Below are positions 1 to 10,988 of a stretch of DNA of 64,000 bases, in pieces. Source of the stretch: Lasiodiplodia sp. COLG20 (taxonomy: Eukaryota > Ascomycota > Dothideomycetes > Botryosphaeriales > Botryosphaeriaceae); the NCBI GenBank assembly GCA_009801085.1, contig VNWV01000029.1:62001-126000 (forward strand). Direction: 5' to 3'. The notes under the pieces are model-generated. The model was not told the DNA's origin. It ran no database searches and worked only from the letters and a program-made list of their open reading frames with translations. The position numbers and the translations under genes were made by a program. Positions within the stretch are counted from its first letter, which is position 1; every line of letters begins with the position of its first letter.

Positions 1-31
1 GATTTTGAGCTTACGCTAATCCTTACAATAG

Positions 32-1182
32 GTAAGGTCACCGAGGCCCTTTCGGAAGAAACGGACTTCGCATTGAAAACCCTCTTCCCTCCAAGCAAAG
101 GTAAGCCAATGCAGTTGCACTCAGACATCCGCCCCATTACCTAACACTCTGTTGTGTCAGAATGGGTGGTCACGCAGCCTTTCTACCCTATCGCTGTCGA
201 TTTTGTATCACAACTTTCCGCACGCGTCTTCCTCGGAGACAAACTTTGCCGTGACCCCGAGTGGATCCGCGTTTCTGGGGACTACACTGGCGCAATTTTC
301 ATGTCCATCCAATGCTTGCGCAAGTATCCCAAGTTCCTCCAGCCAATCATGTACTACCTGGGCCTGATTCCCGAGATCAAAGCCCTGGACAAGCTGGAGG
401 AAAAGGCCACCAAGATAATCGAGGAAGAAATCGCCCGGCAGGACGCCTTGGGCCCGGACAACGTCGACTCCAACTCGCTCAAGTGGTTCGCCGACGTAGC
501 CAAGCAGAAGAAGATCTCCTCGTACAACCCCGTCTTCGCGCAGCTCGCCCTGACCATCGCCGCCATCCACACCACCTCCATGTCGTTGACCAACGTCCTC
601 TTCGACCTCATCGCCCACCCGGACCTCGTCGCCGAGCTGCGCCAGGAAATCGTCGCCGTCATCGGCGCCGACGGCTAGAAGAAGACCAGCCTCGGGAACC
701 TGCGCCTCATGGACTCGGTCCTCAAGGAGAGCCAGCGCCTCAACCCGCCCGACGCCTTCTCGATGCGGCGCATGGCGAAAGAAGACGTCACGCTGTCGAG
801 CGGCGTCGTCATCAAGAAGGGCGCCATGGTCGTCATCCCGCCGCGCATCCTGCGCGACCCGCAGCTGTACCCCGACCCGGACGCGTACGACGGCCGGCGC
901 TGGTACCGCTTGCGACAGGAGCCCGGCAACGAGATGAAGTTTCAGTTCGTGCAGACGTCGGCGGAGATGCATGGGTTCGGGCATGGCGAGCATGCTTGTC
1001 CGGGTAGGTTCTTTGCGAGCAATGAGCTGAAGATTGCGCTGTGCCATATGCTCATGAAGTATGATTGGGAGTACGCGGATGGCAAGGAAAGGCCGGAGAC
1101 TATCACGAAGGCGGATATTATCATGCCCGATCCGACGGTGAGGCTGAGATACAGGTCGAGGGAGCCGGAGATTGCTCTCTGA
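32..1182 (+). pseudogene. Cytochrome P450, 5' truncated by the window edge, interrupted by an in-frame TAG
   Basis: This is a heme-thiolate monooxygenase of the fungal ent-kaurene-oxidase-like type, presumably ER-anchored by an N-terminus lying outside the window. An acceptor ends at 31, an exon runs 32-100, an intron with branch CTAAC runs 101-160, and the last exon runs 161-1182. Visible P450 marks are the I-helix AAIHTTSMS, the K-helix ExxR as KESQRL shortly after 720, and the heme loop FGHGEHACPGRFF with the Cys codon at 997-999. The frame is continuous except for TAG at 676-678, between ...GADG and KKTSL. Homologues of this family usually have Trp there (GWKKTSL), so a single TGG to TAG change explains it. 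A truncated product would lack the heme ligand. A sequencing error or polymorphism is possible. The family call is firm; the substrate is unknown. Confidence 0.85.
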
Positions 1183-1486
1183 ATAACGTACTCGATCGTG
1201 CCATAGATAGGTCAAGTGTGGTTGAAATTGAAGTAGTTGAGGGAACTTGTCGGTCCGATATTGATCAATGAGAGATCACTTGTTGCAGATGGAATGGGAT
1301 GGTTGGCCATTCAAAATTGCCATTCACGAAGTAAAGGTTTATATTTCAAGGTTAAAAACCGCCCACATATTTCCTTTGAAGTCAAAACCGCCCTAGTGTA
1401 CCTCTTATTGTGAGAAACTCCATTCCTCAAGCCTTTCAATATAGCTTTCGATACCCTTTTCAGGTAAAGGTCTAGAGTACGTGACT
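1183..1486. other. Intergenic, tail-to-tail
   Basis: This is the spacer between the convergent 3' ends of the P450 and the HET pseudogene. I see no gene or repeat in it. Confidence 0.5.
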
Positions 1487-3346
1487 CTAATACACATTCG
1501 GCTGATGGTGATGAATTTTCCGCTCTGGAAATGGATTCAGTTGTATTTCCATCTCCTCTGCTGTGTGACACGGACATGCTGGAACAGCCCACACCATGCG
1601 TCCAATAACCCTGCAGTCCTTCACGATAATTGCGATCCCGTCCCTTAGCGTTGATCTGAATTTCAGACCAGGAATCCGATATGCAACAGCCCCAAGGGCT
1701 TCCGAAGGAGACACATATAGTGCGGCCCTAAAAAGGAAGCTTCCAAGACACGACGGGCAAGTAATGCCTACAAGTGCCCCACGCGGGCCGAGATGCATCG
1801 TCCCACCATGCGCCCTCATGAAACGCATTGGGGGCAAGCCGTCACAGCTTTTGAGATCTGCCATCGACAGACCCAACGCCAGGGCAATTTTGTCGGTCAC
1901 TTCTACCTGCCAGGGCTCTTGACCGCCTTGGAAGTTGAAACGGTCTACTAAGGTACGCTCCAGAAATGGTCGCCGATCGGTTTCCATCAAACGCTCAAGC
2001 ATCTCCGGAGTACTCTGACCGTACAGCCTCGTGCCGACTGTGGTGACAAAGTCATCGACGGCAGGACCAGTGAAGTCCAGAGCGATCCGTGCAATGTGCG
2101 AGAACAAAATCTCGGGATGGAGTAGTCGAAACTGGAACTTCTTGATGAACCGAACGGGTCCGATTCTCTCCACCTTGAGCACCGGGTGCTGCTCACGAGA
2201 CAGGACAAGACCGTCAGTGGGCACACACTCCAAAGGACCAAGACCCCAGATTCCCACATCGTGGTAGCCCAAGCCAATACCTTTGGGTTCATCGTCGACT
2301 GAAAGAGGTGACATCAAAACTGGCGTATAGTCTCCATTACGCAGACACTCTCCTGCAAAAGCCAAACAGGCTTCACCGTGATTGTCGAAGTCCGGCGGCG
2401 TCTGCCACTTTGGTTTGAGGATGCCACCGAGCGCATAGAAGAAATCCCTATTGCTGCGACAGCCCCGTTTTGCAAGCATGGAAAAGGCTTCGGCGAAAGG
2501 AACTACCTCCTGGTTCCTGATCAGGGCGAGGGGCCCGAGCTGCCATGGCACCAAACCATCACCTCTCATGAACCTTTCTGCTTCGTGGGCATCCCCTCGC
2601 TCCCTGACGATCGAGTCCCACGAACTATGCAGCTCGTTGAGAAAGACATCGTGCACGCCTTCGAAGAGCCTGCAGTCATCCAGCATGACGCTCGTGCTTG
2701 GGCTGCGGACGTACTCCATCGCGGTCCAGACACGGCTAAACCACGCAGCATTGCATATGCGGGCCAGGCCTTTAGCGCGAACCTGCATGGTGCCTCCAGA
2801 CCGCATTTGTACAACATATTGCCTCGAAACGTCATCTAGGTGGACAAGCGTAAAAGCGGCCTGGCTGAAGATGTCTGCAACACGATCGAGTATCGGCCCC
2901 TTCACGTCCTCCTACCACTGGGGGACACTGAGGTAGTCGTGCCACAGCTCTCGTCTAGGCCCCAGGTCATTAGGTAGCCCATCCCAGATTCGAATGGGCA
3001 ACGTGACAACTAGGGTACGTGCCTCTTCGATCTCGCCCTCATCTCCTTCCTTGTTCTGCACCTTTGAGACGGCCTTGTTCCAGACGAGTGAGACGGCCAC
3101 ATAACCAACGTTAAGTGCGCAGTTTAAATGGCGGTCATAGATCAGAATGGTCCGTCCGAGAGCAGTAATCCGTTTCGTAGGATTTAGAGCGTTGATGAGA
3201 GTGTCAGATTGCACAGAGAATGTTCGAACTAAGGTATCGGGGTGGATCGGCTGTGTACAAACATAGCAGGTGAGAGTGCGAGGATCCGGGTGACACCAGA
3301 GGGTTTCAAGCATAGGGACCTCCGTAGAAACTCCGTACTGGGCCAT
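1487..3346 (-). pseudogene. HET-domain protein, single exon, interrupted by an in-frame TAG
   Basis: This is a heterokaryon-incompatibility (HET) domain protein of the fungal non-self recognition/cell-death class. The ATG at 3346-3344 starts a frame of about 619 codons ending at 1487. The HET signature appears as YVAVSLVWNK, then RRELWHDYLSVPQW, then FTLVHLDDV and WFSRVWTAMEYVRS. This is the HET variant with LWHDY in place of the usual FLWID. Directly after PQW the frame meets TAG (2914-2912) and then continues in frame as EDVKGPILDRVADIF, so the domain is cut in its middle. A CAG to TAG change is the simplest explanation. No intron signals bracket the stop. The C-terminal 300 residues are conserved-looking but unassigned. 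Confidence 0.75.
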
Positions 3347-4012
3347 GATTGAGCAACAAGTGAAGGAAAGAGAAATCGGACGGAACCCAAAAGTAAGCAG
3401 GGTGGGCAAGGCTGCCATTTATGTGCGCTTGCTTACGGCGGTCCAGTCGTACATGTGTAACTCTGACAGACCAACAAGCCTGTTCATTGGCGACCTCATC
3501 GATCAGGGTGCGGGGTCGCCCATGATCATCCGAAGATTGTCTTAGAATAGAGGGGAATCGACATTTTGCTTATGCGGAAGTTCATGCTATGTTTTCAAGG
3601 ATATCGCCCACCGCTACAAGCCCAGCCCAGCGAGTTGTCGACTATTGCACCGTATCTGTCAGGAACTAGACCTCTGCGCCTCATTTTCAATCAGTCGCAA
3701 TCAGTAAAGCCCCAGCATGACACCCAGTGAAGGGCGGATCCGTTTCCGTCTTCGTTGGTTGGAATATCTCTAACACTACGGCTCCCATGCTTGTCTTGAG
3801 TTCCATTTGCCACTTGATGAGACGTGTATTGGTTGCTGTCTGTTCAGAATATTGCAGGTGGTAATGTCTGTGGAAGCAGAAGAAAGTAGCCCAATGGTAT
3901 GTGCTGCTGCGCTCTAAATTTTCGATATTATATTTAGTACAATAATTTTAGCAAGGTATCATGTGAATGTATAATAAATCAATGATTGACAAAAAGCAGC
4001 CACAAGATACAC
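3347..4012. other. Intergenic between HET pseudogene and CFEM receptor
   Basis: This is the upstream region of the HET gene and the 3' flank of the receptor. No convincing gene is visible. The part around 3900-3990 is AT-rich and probably holds the receptor's polyadenylation signals. Confidence 0.4.
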
Positions 4013-5519
4013 TCAATGCTCCCGTCCTGCTTCAGCATCTCGGACGCTTCCAACATTAACAAGCGGAACAAAGTCTTTGGTATCAACGCTCTTCGGCTGT
4101 GAGTGTGAATTCGACTGATCCGTGCGCCCTGTATAGCCCGATCTTCCGGTCGATTTGTCTCCCTGCGTGGTTCCAAATACCGTAGGAAAGACTCTTTTCA
4201 ACAGTGCTTGGACGGCAGGCATGCAGGCGCACACAATGCCGACATCCATCTCGATCGTACTCCAGTATCCGAACGGTGCGCTCTCCCATGTGAAGTTGGT
4301 GTTGTTCGAGAATTTGAAAAGCGTCTCGAGCCGGATGACACTGACGATGGTAACGCTGTCTCTGATTAGCCTTCTGATTTAACTTTAAGCATATCTGGGG
4401 AACTTACAAGCCACCAACCAAGAACATGAGCAAGAGCTGAAGCTTCTTCTTCCAGCCCATGACAAGCTTCGAGAGCTGCCGGAGAGGTAGAAAAAGAACT
4501 GTGAGGTCCAGAGCGATGTTGAAAGCTGCCGCCGCCCAGCCTTGCGCGTTGACATTGTTGCAGGCGCCGTGGTATGAGCCGTCCCAATGTAGCCATGCCG
4601 CTTTTACCGGGTTGCATTGGAATATGGAGACGATCAAGAATGTGACCATGTATGCAATGCAGAATCCCATGACGCCGTAGGATATTTTTCGGAACGTCTT
4701 GTCCGGAAAGATGCGGAGGTAAAAGAATAGGATGGATAACTTGGTCATGGATATGACAACAAGATAGAGCAGCTCATCGACGAAATAAACCTGACGGGAT
4801 TAGTGTCGCTAGCATAAAGTAGGTAGAGATTGGAAGTACCTCGAGGATGTAGGTGATACTGTCGAACGGAATGGTCCAGATGTCTTTACCGAGACCATGT
4901 TTGGCAACTGATGAAACGTGAGTATTCGTCAATAGCAACGAGGATCCCAGATATCTTACGCTCTGTGGATAGCGCCGAGAAACCAATGAGACAGGCCTAG
5001 CATATCAGTGAATGTCGAGTTGAGGTGAATCGCATCAGCACTTACCATGGCTGCGGTAATAGTATAATCATCCATACCGAAGTTGAATCCACCGAGCGTC
5101 AATCTTGACACTATCCTTGCGATAAAGAAAAGTAGTGTAACGACACATCCACCCACTCCGAATCCATCAATGAGATGAGATACATCTCTGACAGGGACGC
5201 CACACGCAGTGTCGGAGACATTTTTTGTTGCTGGTTTTATTAGTATGACGGTAACGATGAGGCGTTTGCATGGGGATGACGTACTCAACTGCTCTTTGAC
5301 GGTACAGCTGCTCTGGACGCACACTGAGATGCTACTTATGAGGTCTTGGTTTGTGCAGATGCAAGTTTCATTGGTCAGCGAGCATGTTGACTCTCCAATC
5401 GCCGCGATGGTGCACTTCAATCCGCAAGCTGGGAGAAGGGCTGCAGATTCTGTCAGACCGGCCTCGACGAGCGCGCATAAACAACTCGCCAAAGCGAGGA
5501 ATCCCCAGAGCAAGCGCAT
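4013..5519 (-). CDS. CFEM-domain, Pth11-like seven-transmembrane receptor
   Basis: This is a plasma-membrane GPCR-like protein of the fungal CFEM/Pth11 group; characterised members sense surfaces or chemical cues. Six exons: 5519-5285, 5230-5046, 4996-4960, 4907-4840, 4790-4408 and 4361-4013. Together they give 1257 nt, 418 residues, with all introns 46-54 bp. Residues 1-20 are a signal peptide. A CFEM domain follows with eight Cys (CGLKC, CSLTNETCIC, CVQSSC, and one more after the first intron). The membrane core includes FGMDDYTITAAM, the MTKLSILFFYLRIF helix, FQCNPVKAAW and the late helix GYWSTIEMDVGIVCACMP. The tail of about 75 residues is hydrophilic. The gene is divergent from the GMC gene across 1.65 kb. 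The 46-bp last intron is the least certain join. Confidence 0.88.
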
Positions 5520-7177
5520 CTCGGAGACTTAGGCGAGCGGAAGTGCGGAGCTGTCAGAAAGAGAGTTCAAATCTAATCCGGAGGATCCGATCACGGGGGC
5601 CATCTTTTAACACTTTCAGGAGGAAAGTGCCAATAACTGCCCTAGAGATGGACTAATTGAGGCTGCTACAGGGACCCACATGGCCCAGTTGACGCGGCTG
5701 CTCAATCATTTCCCCTTGGGTTCACGAATGCAGGGACATGGCTTTGGGCGAAGTTAAGCTTTGACGTTCCTTTGCGTTGGGCCGATGTATTTCCATAGTA
5801 AAAGCAAAAAGGCAGGAATCTAGAAACCGGGTTGATGCCTCAAGCGTCGGCTAAACTGGTCCGTCGACGTATTCATGCACGGAGCATCTGGTCATGACTC
5901 TGGCCGGTGTCGGGGGGGCCGAAAATCTCTTGCTTAAAACTCGTCCGGGAAGTCTTCTCCGCCTGCATGCTGTGGAAGTTTGCGTCTACGGCGCCCAACG
6001 TGCCGCACTACACGTGGAAATGATGGACGTTTATGGATAAGGAGGCGAGGATCCCCGGGTAATGAATTTGGAGGTGAGGGGCGCGGAATCGGCTTGGGTC
6101 ATGCCCGTGTCCAAGTAGAGTCATGTTCGTGGTCTGTGCGGGGCTTGCTTTGAGGGATCCGACGATCTGCATCTCTTATACAGTCAAGCACTAGCCTAAT
6201 ACCTGACTGTTGCCAAGAAACTAGCTCCCGAATCCTCGATAACAGGCCCGGAAAAGAGCGGTGTCGCCGAACGAAAGGATGCATCCTGCGCATCCGCGAC
6301 CCAACACTCTGTGTGCCCGTGGGGGCCGCTCGCTTTCTAGAATATGACGAGCCCCAGACCCCAGCCATAAAACCCGCAATTCCCTCATGCCTCCGCTTCC
6401 TCTCAGCAGAATGATTACGGCTGCTTCGGAAATTCATGCAGAAGATGAGGCTTTCTGCTCGACAACCGTGTAAAGAACTGGAGCAGTCTAAAGGAGGCAC
6501 GCGCAAAAAAGCTGTGACGAGTCATTGGCTGGAGCTCTACAGCTTTGGTAAAAGTCCCGCCCCGTGCCGCACGACCCTGTGCGGCACGGGCTGCGCCACA
6601 GATTGACATGTTTTACTTCGCGAAGGCCGTCACTACAGATCAGCAAAGCACACGAGTAAGTGAGCAGCGTGGGGAAATGTCTCATGTCTGTCGCCATCGA
6701 TAAGAGTAACAAAGTAATACCCCGAGCTCCGGGGTTTTGGTAATGATTTTGCAGCGCTGGTTTCGAGTATTACTATTCAATCCGTATCAGCAAAAACGCT
6801 GAGGCCCCATGGGACTCATTGCAACAGGAGCCATATTGAAGGGTCCACTGACGTTGCTGGAAAGACCCTGGTCTGCGCTTTACCGTGCAAGGCTGAGCTC
6901 CCTGTCTCCTTCAATTTCGAAGCTACCAAGCGGCCAAAAGCACGGCTCACGTTTGGTCCATGAGAACCATGCGGAGTAGATCGTTGCAGGATCTAGACGT
7001 GGCAACGCGATTGCGGAAGCCATTCCCTACATCCGAACCGGTAGGCGCATGTGATGGGGTCTTCCTATTTCTTGGTCTTGTCCGCCCAGTCTGGACTGCC
7101 TCACGGCTCTGCCTCATTGTCTATCGTTTATGTCACTCGTTTGCAAGGACGTGCTCACGTCGTATTTGTAATTCATA
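5520..7177. other. Long divergent promoter region, no gene seen
   Basis: These 1.66 kb lie between the divergent CFEM receptor and GMC oxidoreductase starts. Reading frames here have no domain or codon character I recognise. The one clear element is the perfect 12-bp inverted repeat at 6561-6590, listed separately. Confidence 0.5.
6561..6590. repeat. Perfect 12-bp inverted repeat with 6-nt loop
   Basis: The arm CCCGTGCCGCAC at 6561-6572 is repeated exactly in inverted form at 6579-6590 around the spacer GACCCT. It contains CCG and CGG triplets in the orientation bound by zinc-cluster dimers. It lies in the divergent CFEM/GMC promoter region, 617 bp upstream of the GMC ATG. It could be a regulator site or a remnant of a mobile-element end. 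Confidence 0.7.
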
Positions 7178-9581
7178 ATGAAGGGCCTCACTATCCCCGT
7201 GCTCTTCACATCCGCAGTTGCGGCTCTGTAAGGACCTATATCTCCCTCCAAGAAGATCTGCTTCGCTAATGCACTATGTGGCTGGGTCGCGGTATCGCAA
7301 CGGAACAGCAACGCTTGGGCAGTTGAATCACGTGGCTGAAAGGCTGTTTCAGCTGCCCTTATGCGGTGGCTCCATTGCTTTACCTTGGCGACCAGTCCGT
7401 AGCAAAACAGGACTGTTCCATATTCTCGCAGCAACGCTCCTTTGGATAATGCATTCACGAAACGCGCATCCAACACTTCAGAGTACGACTATATTGTCGT
7501 GGGTAGCGGCCCTGGTGGCGGACCACTCGCCGCAAGGCTTGCTATTGCAGGGCATAAAGTTCTCCTGATTGACGCTGGTGACGACCAAGGAAATGCAACT
7601 CAGTATCAGGTCCCGGCGTTGCAGCTCCAGTCGACTGAATACGAGCCCATGCGCTGGGACTACTTTGTCAACCACTACAACAATGAAACTCGGCAGGAAC
7701 AAGACTCCAAGATGACATGGAGGACGCCAGCTGGAGAGCTGTACGTTGGCCATGCTCCTCCATCTGGCTCCGAGCCTTTGGGTATTTGGTACCCGCGTGC
7801 CGGAACGCTTGGCGGATGTTCTGCCCACAATGCTCTCATCACTATATACCCTCATGAGGTCAGTATTACCATTGTTTCGGTATTTCAGGGTGAAACACTG
7901 ACGTCATCATCAGAGTGACTGGACCTACATTCAGACCCTGACTGGGGATGACACTTGGGCACCAGATGCCATGCGCAAGCACTTCCAACGCATGGAGCGT
8001 AACAGGTACCTGCCTTCCAGTTTTGTTGGTCACGGATACGACGGCTGGCTCGAGACTAGCCTCACGGACCTGTCTCTGGTCGTTGAGGACCCGAAACTCC
8101 TCTCCCTCATTATTTCTGCCGGAACTGCGGCAGGCAAGGGTCTTTTGGGAAAGATCATCAACACTGTGACCGGGCTCGGAGAAGTTCTTCTCCGGGACAT
8201 CAATGCCTACACCAGTGGCCGTGACTCTCAGGAGGGTCTGTTCCAAGTCCCGCTCGCTGTCGAAGAGCTGTCCAAGCACCGGAACGGCCCGCGTAACTTC
8301 ATCCTCGACACGGCCAACGCAGTCAACTCGGACGGATCTCGCAAGTACCACCTCGACATCAAGCTCAACACCCTGGTCACCAAGGTCCTGTTCGATGAGT
8401 CCGGTAGCAAGCCCCGCGCCGCCGGCGTGAGCTACATCGAAGGATCCAGCCTCTACCGCGCCGACCCGCGCGCCAGCTCGACCTCCAGCACCGCTCCCCA
8501 GAAGTCCATCAACGCGACCAAGGAGGTCATCATCTCGGCCGGCTCGTTCAACACGCCGCAGCTCCTCAAGCTCAGCGGCATCGGCCCGAAGGCGGAGCTC
8601 GACTCGTTCGACATCCCCGTCCTCGTCGACTCTCCCGGCGTCGGCGCCAACCTGCAGGACCGCTACGAGACCACCCTCGTCGGCGAGACCCCCACCGATT
8701 TCACCATCACCCACGACTGCACCTTCCTGCGCACAGACGACGACCCGTGCCTCAAGCAGTGGCAGGATCTGCCGGGCCCCTCGCTCAAGGGCACCTACGC
8801 CACCAACGGCATCGCCATCGCCATCGTCAAGAAGTCTTCCTCGGCCGCAGAAAGCGATGATCCCGATCTTCTGATCTCCGGCGCGCCCGCCTACTTCACC
8901 GGCTACCACCCCGTGAGCACCCCCCTTCCCCTCCCAACAATAAAAAAGAAACATTCGCACTAACACCTCAACACAGGGCTACGCCGACCTCTCCCTCAAG
9001 GACGCCCGTCACTGGGCATGGATCGTGCTGAAGGCGCACTCGCGCAACAACGCCGGCACCGTGACGCTGCGCTCCTCCGACCCGCAAGACATGCCGTCCA
9101 TCAACTTCAACTACTTCGACACAGGCGTCACGGCCGACGGCGCCGACGACAAGGACCTGCAGGCCGTGTACGAAGCCATGCAGTTCTCGCGCCAGATGTT
9201 CGACGACCTCGTCCCGCTGCAGGGCGACTTCGAGGAGGTGTGGCCCGGCCCCAACGTCACGACCGAGGAGGGCATGAAGGAGTTTATCAAGAAGGAGGCG
9301 TGGGGTCATCATGCGGTGAGTAATGGACTGACACACGTTTGGTGCCGTCGTAAGTGCGTTGGGGCTAATTTTTTCTTTCTCAACAGTGCTGCACGGCCGC
9401 GATCGGTGAGGACGGAGACGAGAAGGCTGTGCTTGACTCGAAGTTCCGCGTCAGGGGTGTGGATGGGCTCAGGGTTGTGGATGCCAGTGTCTTCCCTAAG
9501 ATTCCTGGCTTCTATATCTCTGTCCCTGTCTATATGATCAGTGAGAAGGCTGCTGAGGTTATTCTGGAGGATGCGGCTTAG
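7178..9581 (+). CDS. Secreted GMC-family FAD oxidoreductase
   Basis: This is a glucose-methanol-choline oxidoreductase, a flavoenzyme oxidising an alcohol-type substrate, probably secreted. Exons are 7178-7227, 7432-7858, 7914-8912, 8977-9315 and 9387-9581 (669 residues). The first exon encodes a signal-peptide-like start (MKGLTIPVLFTSAVAAL) and is joined by a 204-bp intron, the least certain join. The FAD dinucleotide fold shows as VVGSGPGGGPLAARLA. The GMC signatures are GGCSAHNALI and the later SAGSFNTPQLLKLSGIGP. The active-site region WGHHACCTAAIG precedes the C-terminal VDGLRVVDASVFPKIPGF. The strong family match makes an FAD enzyme nearly sure; the substrate is unknown. It lies next to an AKR relic and an FMO, so a shared oxidative pathway is possible. 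Confidence 0.9.
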
Positions 9582-10071
9582 GCATTCGCTGTGGAGGGAT
9601 CTGCGTATTGCGTCATAGTTGATGGTAGTTGCGTAATCTAGAGGAGTACGTGCCTTGAATCATGATATTCTCACATCCGCCGTGAAGACCGTGCGGGTGA
9701 ATTGCGGCAATGCTTTTCCGCATTTCCACACCAGCAAGCATCATTGGAGCAAGTTTCGTTAGAAGAAACATTCACGCCGGCGTCTTGAATTTTGCTATGA
9801 TCGGACGGCAGAACGCGCCTCCGGACTTTCCAGTGACCGTGTTTTCCAAGTCATGTATGGCCAACATTGTTCGTCATTGACGGCACCCCAGCCTCAAAGG
9901 CTGGAAGGGACTCATAGAAGACATATCGATCTCCTTGGGGTTTACAAGTGTTGTGCTTTAATGCTCCCAAGAAAGTGACGTTTTATCTACACTTGGACCG
10001 CTAGACGTACGTATGCTAACTTGAATATCTCTTCCCAACTCTCCATCTTGAGAGTGTGCCATTGGCTGAAC
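9582..10071. other. Intergenic, GMC 3' flank
   Basis: No gene is recognised. The stretch holds the 3' flank of the GMC gene and whatever remains of the 5' end of the aldo/keto reductase relic. Confidence 0.4.
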
Positions 10072-10750
10072 ATGCTCCATTATAGGAGAACATACCCTTT
10101 GACTACGGGCGTTAAAATACTGGGCATAGGGCTGGGGACCTGGCAGTCGAAGCCGAATGAAGTGAAACATGCCGTGGAAACAACTCTGAGGGCCTGGTAC
10201 TGCCATATCGACTCAGCGGCAGCGTATAAGAATGAAGCGGAAGTGAGCGAGAGGATCCGAGCATCTAGTGTGCTCAGAAGTGAGATTTGGCTTACAACCA
10301 AGCTCTACAACCAATGGCACACTCGCGTCCAGGAAGCTCTTAGAAGCTCTGTACGGTTACTCGGTACTGACTATGTGGATCTCTATCTCATCCATTTGCC
10401 ATTATTGACAGACTCGATGGACTTGAAGAAGCATCTGCCAGACTGGGACTTTGTGAATACGTGGGCGGAAACGCAGAAAATTCCAGCGACCGGTAAGGCC
10501 AAGAATATTGGTGTTTCCAACTCTGGCATTGGAAAGACTCCTTCGAAGTTCATCATGAAAGGTAAAGTATCCCGCTTGAACCTTGGCCACTAGCACGGTT
10601 GATCACTATCCAAGATTAACCCAGCGAGGAACCAAAACGATCTCCATTCTGACAATCCTTCCCCAAAACTGGTGGTGTACAGCACAAGCAAGGGAACACA
10701 CAGCACCGGATACTCTTGCTGCCCGTACCGTATGTCAGATTCTCTCTTTA
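10072..10750 (+). pseudogene. Aldo/keto reductase relic, C-terminal third missing
   Basis: These are remains of an NADPH-dependent aldo/keto reductase. The readable part starts near 10096 as TYPLTTGVKILGIGLGTWQS. It keeps all four family catalytic residues: Asp and Tyr in HIDSAAAYKNEAEV, Lys in LTTKLYNQW, and His in YLIHLP. After IGVSNSGIGKTPSKFIM the frame stops. A short intron-like stretch with acceptor near 10624 leads to a further diverged piece, NPSPKLVVYSTSKGTHSTGY, corresponding to the family's NPSPKLV..STSKGIHSTAYS segment. Nothing after it resembles the NADPH-binding C-terminus, and the conserved VPAVNQIELHP is badly altered. No functional enzyme can come from it. An ATG exists at 10072; the true start is unclear. 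Confidence 0.75.
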
Positions 10751-10988
10751 GAGTGTGCGTCAAATTCATCCTTCACGCCATGTCTGCATGTGAGTCTACG
10801 GTCAATAATTGTAATAGATTCGTGAGCTTCGTTCATATTTGAATCACAGGAACTCAGATGTTTTGCGGTGGTAGGTTGGATTGCATGTGATAGCAGGGTT
10901 GGAACAATGGAGAAATGGGACAGGTGTATGTACAATTTATTCTCTATCCAAGCATGATCTCGAACCCCTCTACAATGTCCGTCAGTGC

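Noticed and set aside
208..1215. Long open frames on the strand opposite the P450
   Set aside because: They are mirror frames of a GC-rich coding exon, with repetitive Arg/Ala/Gly composition and no domain.
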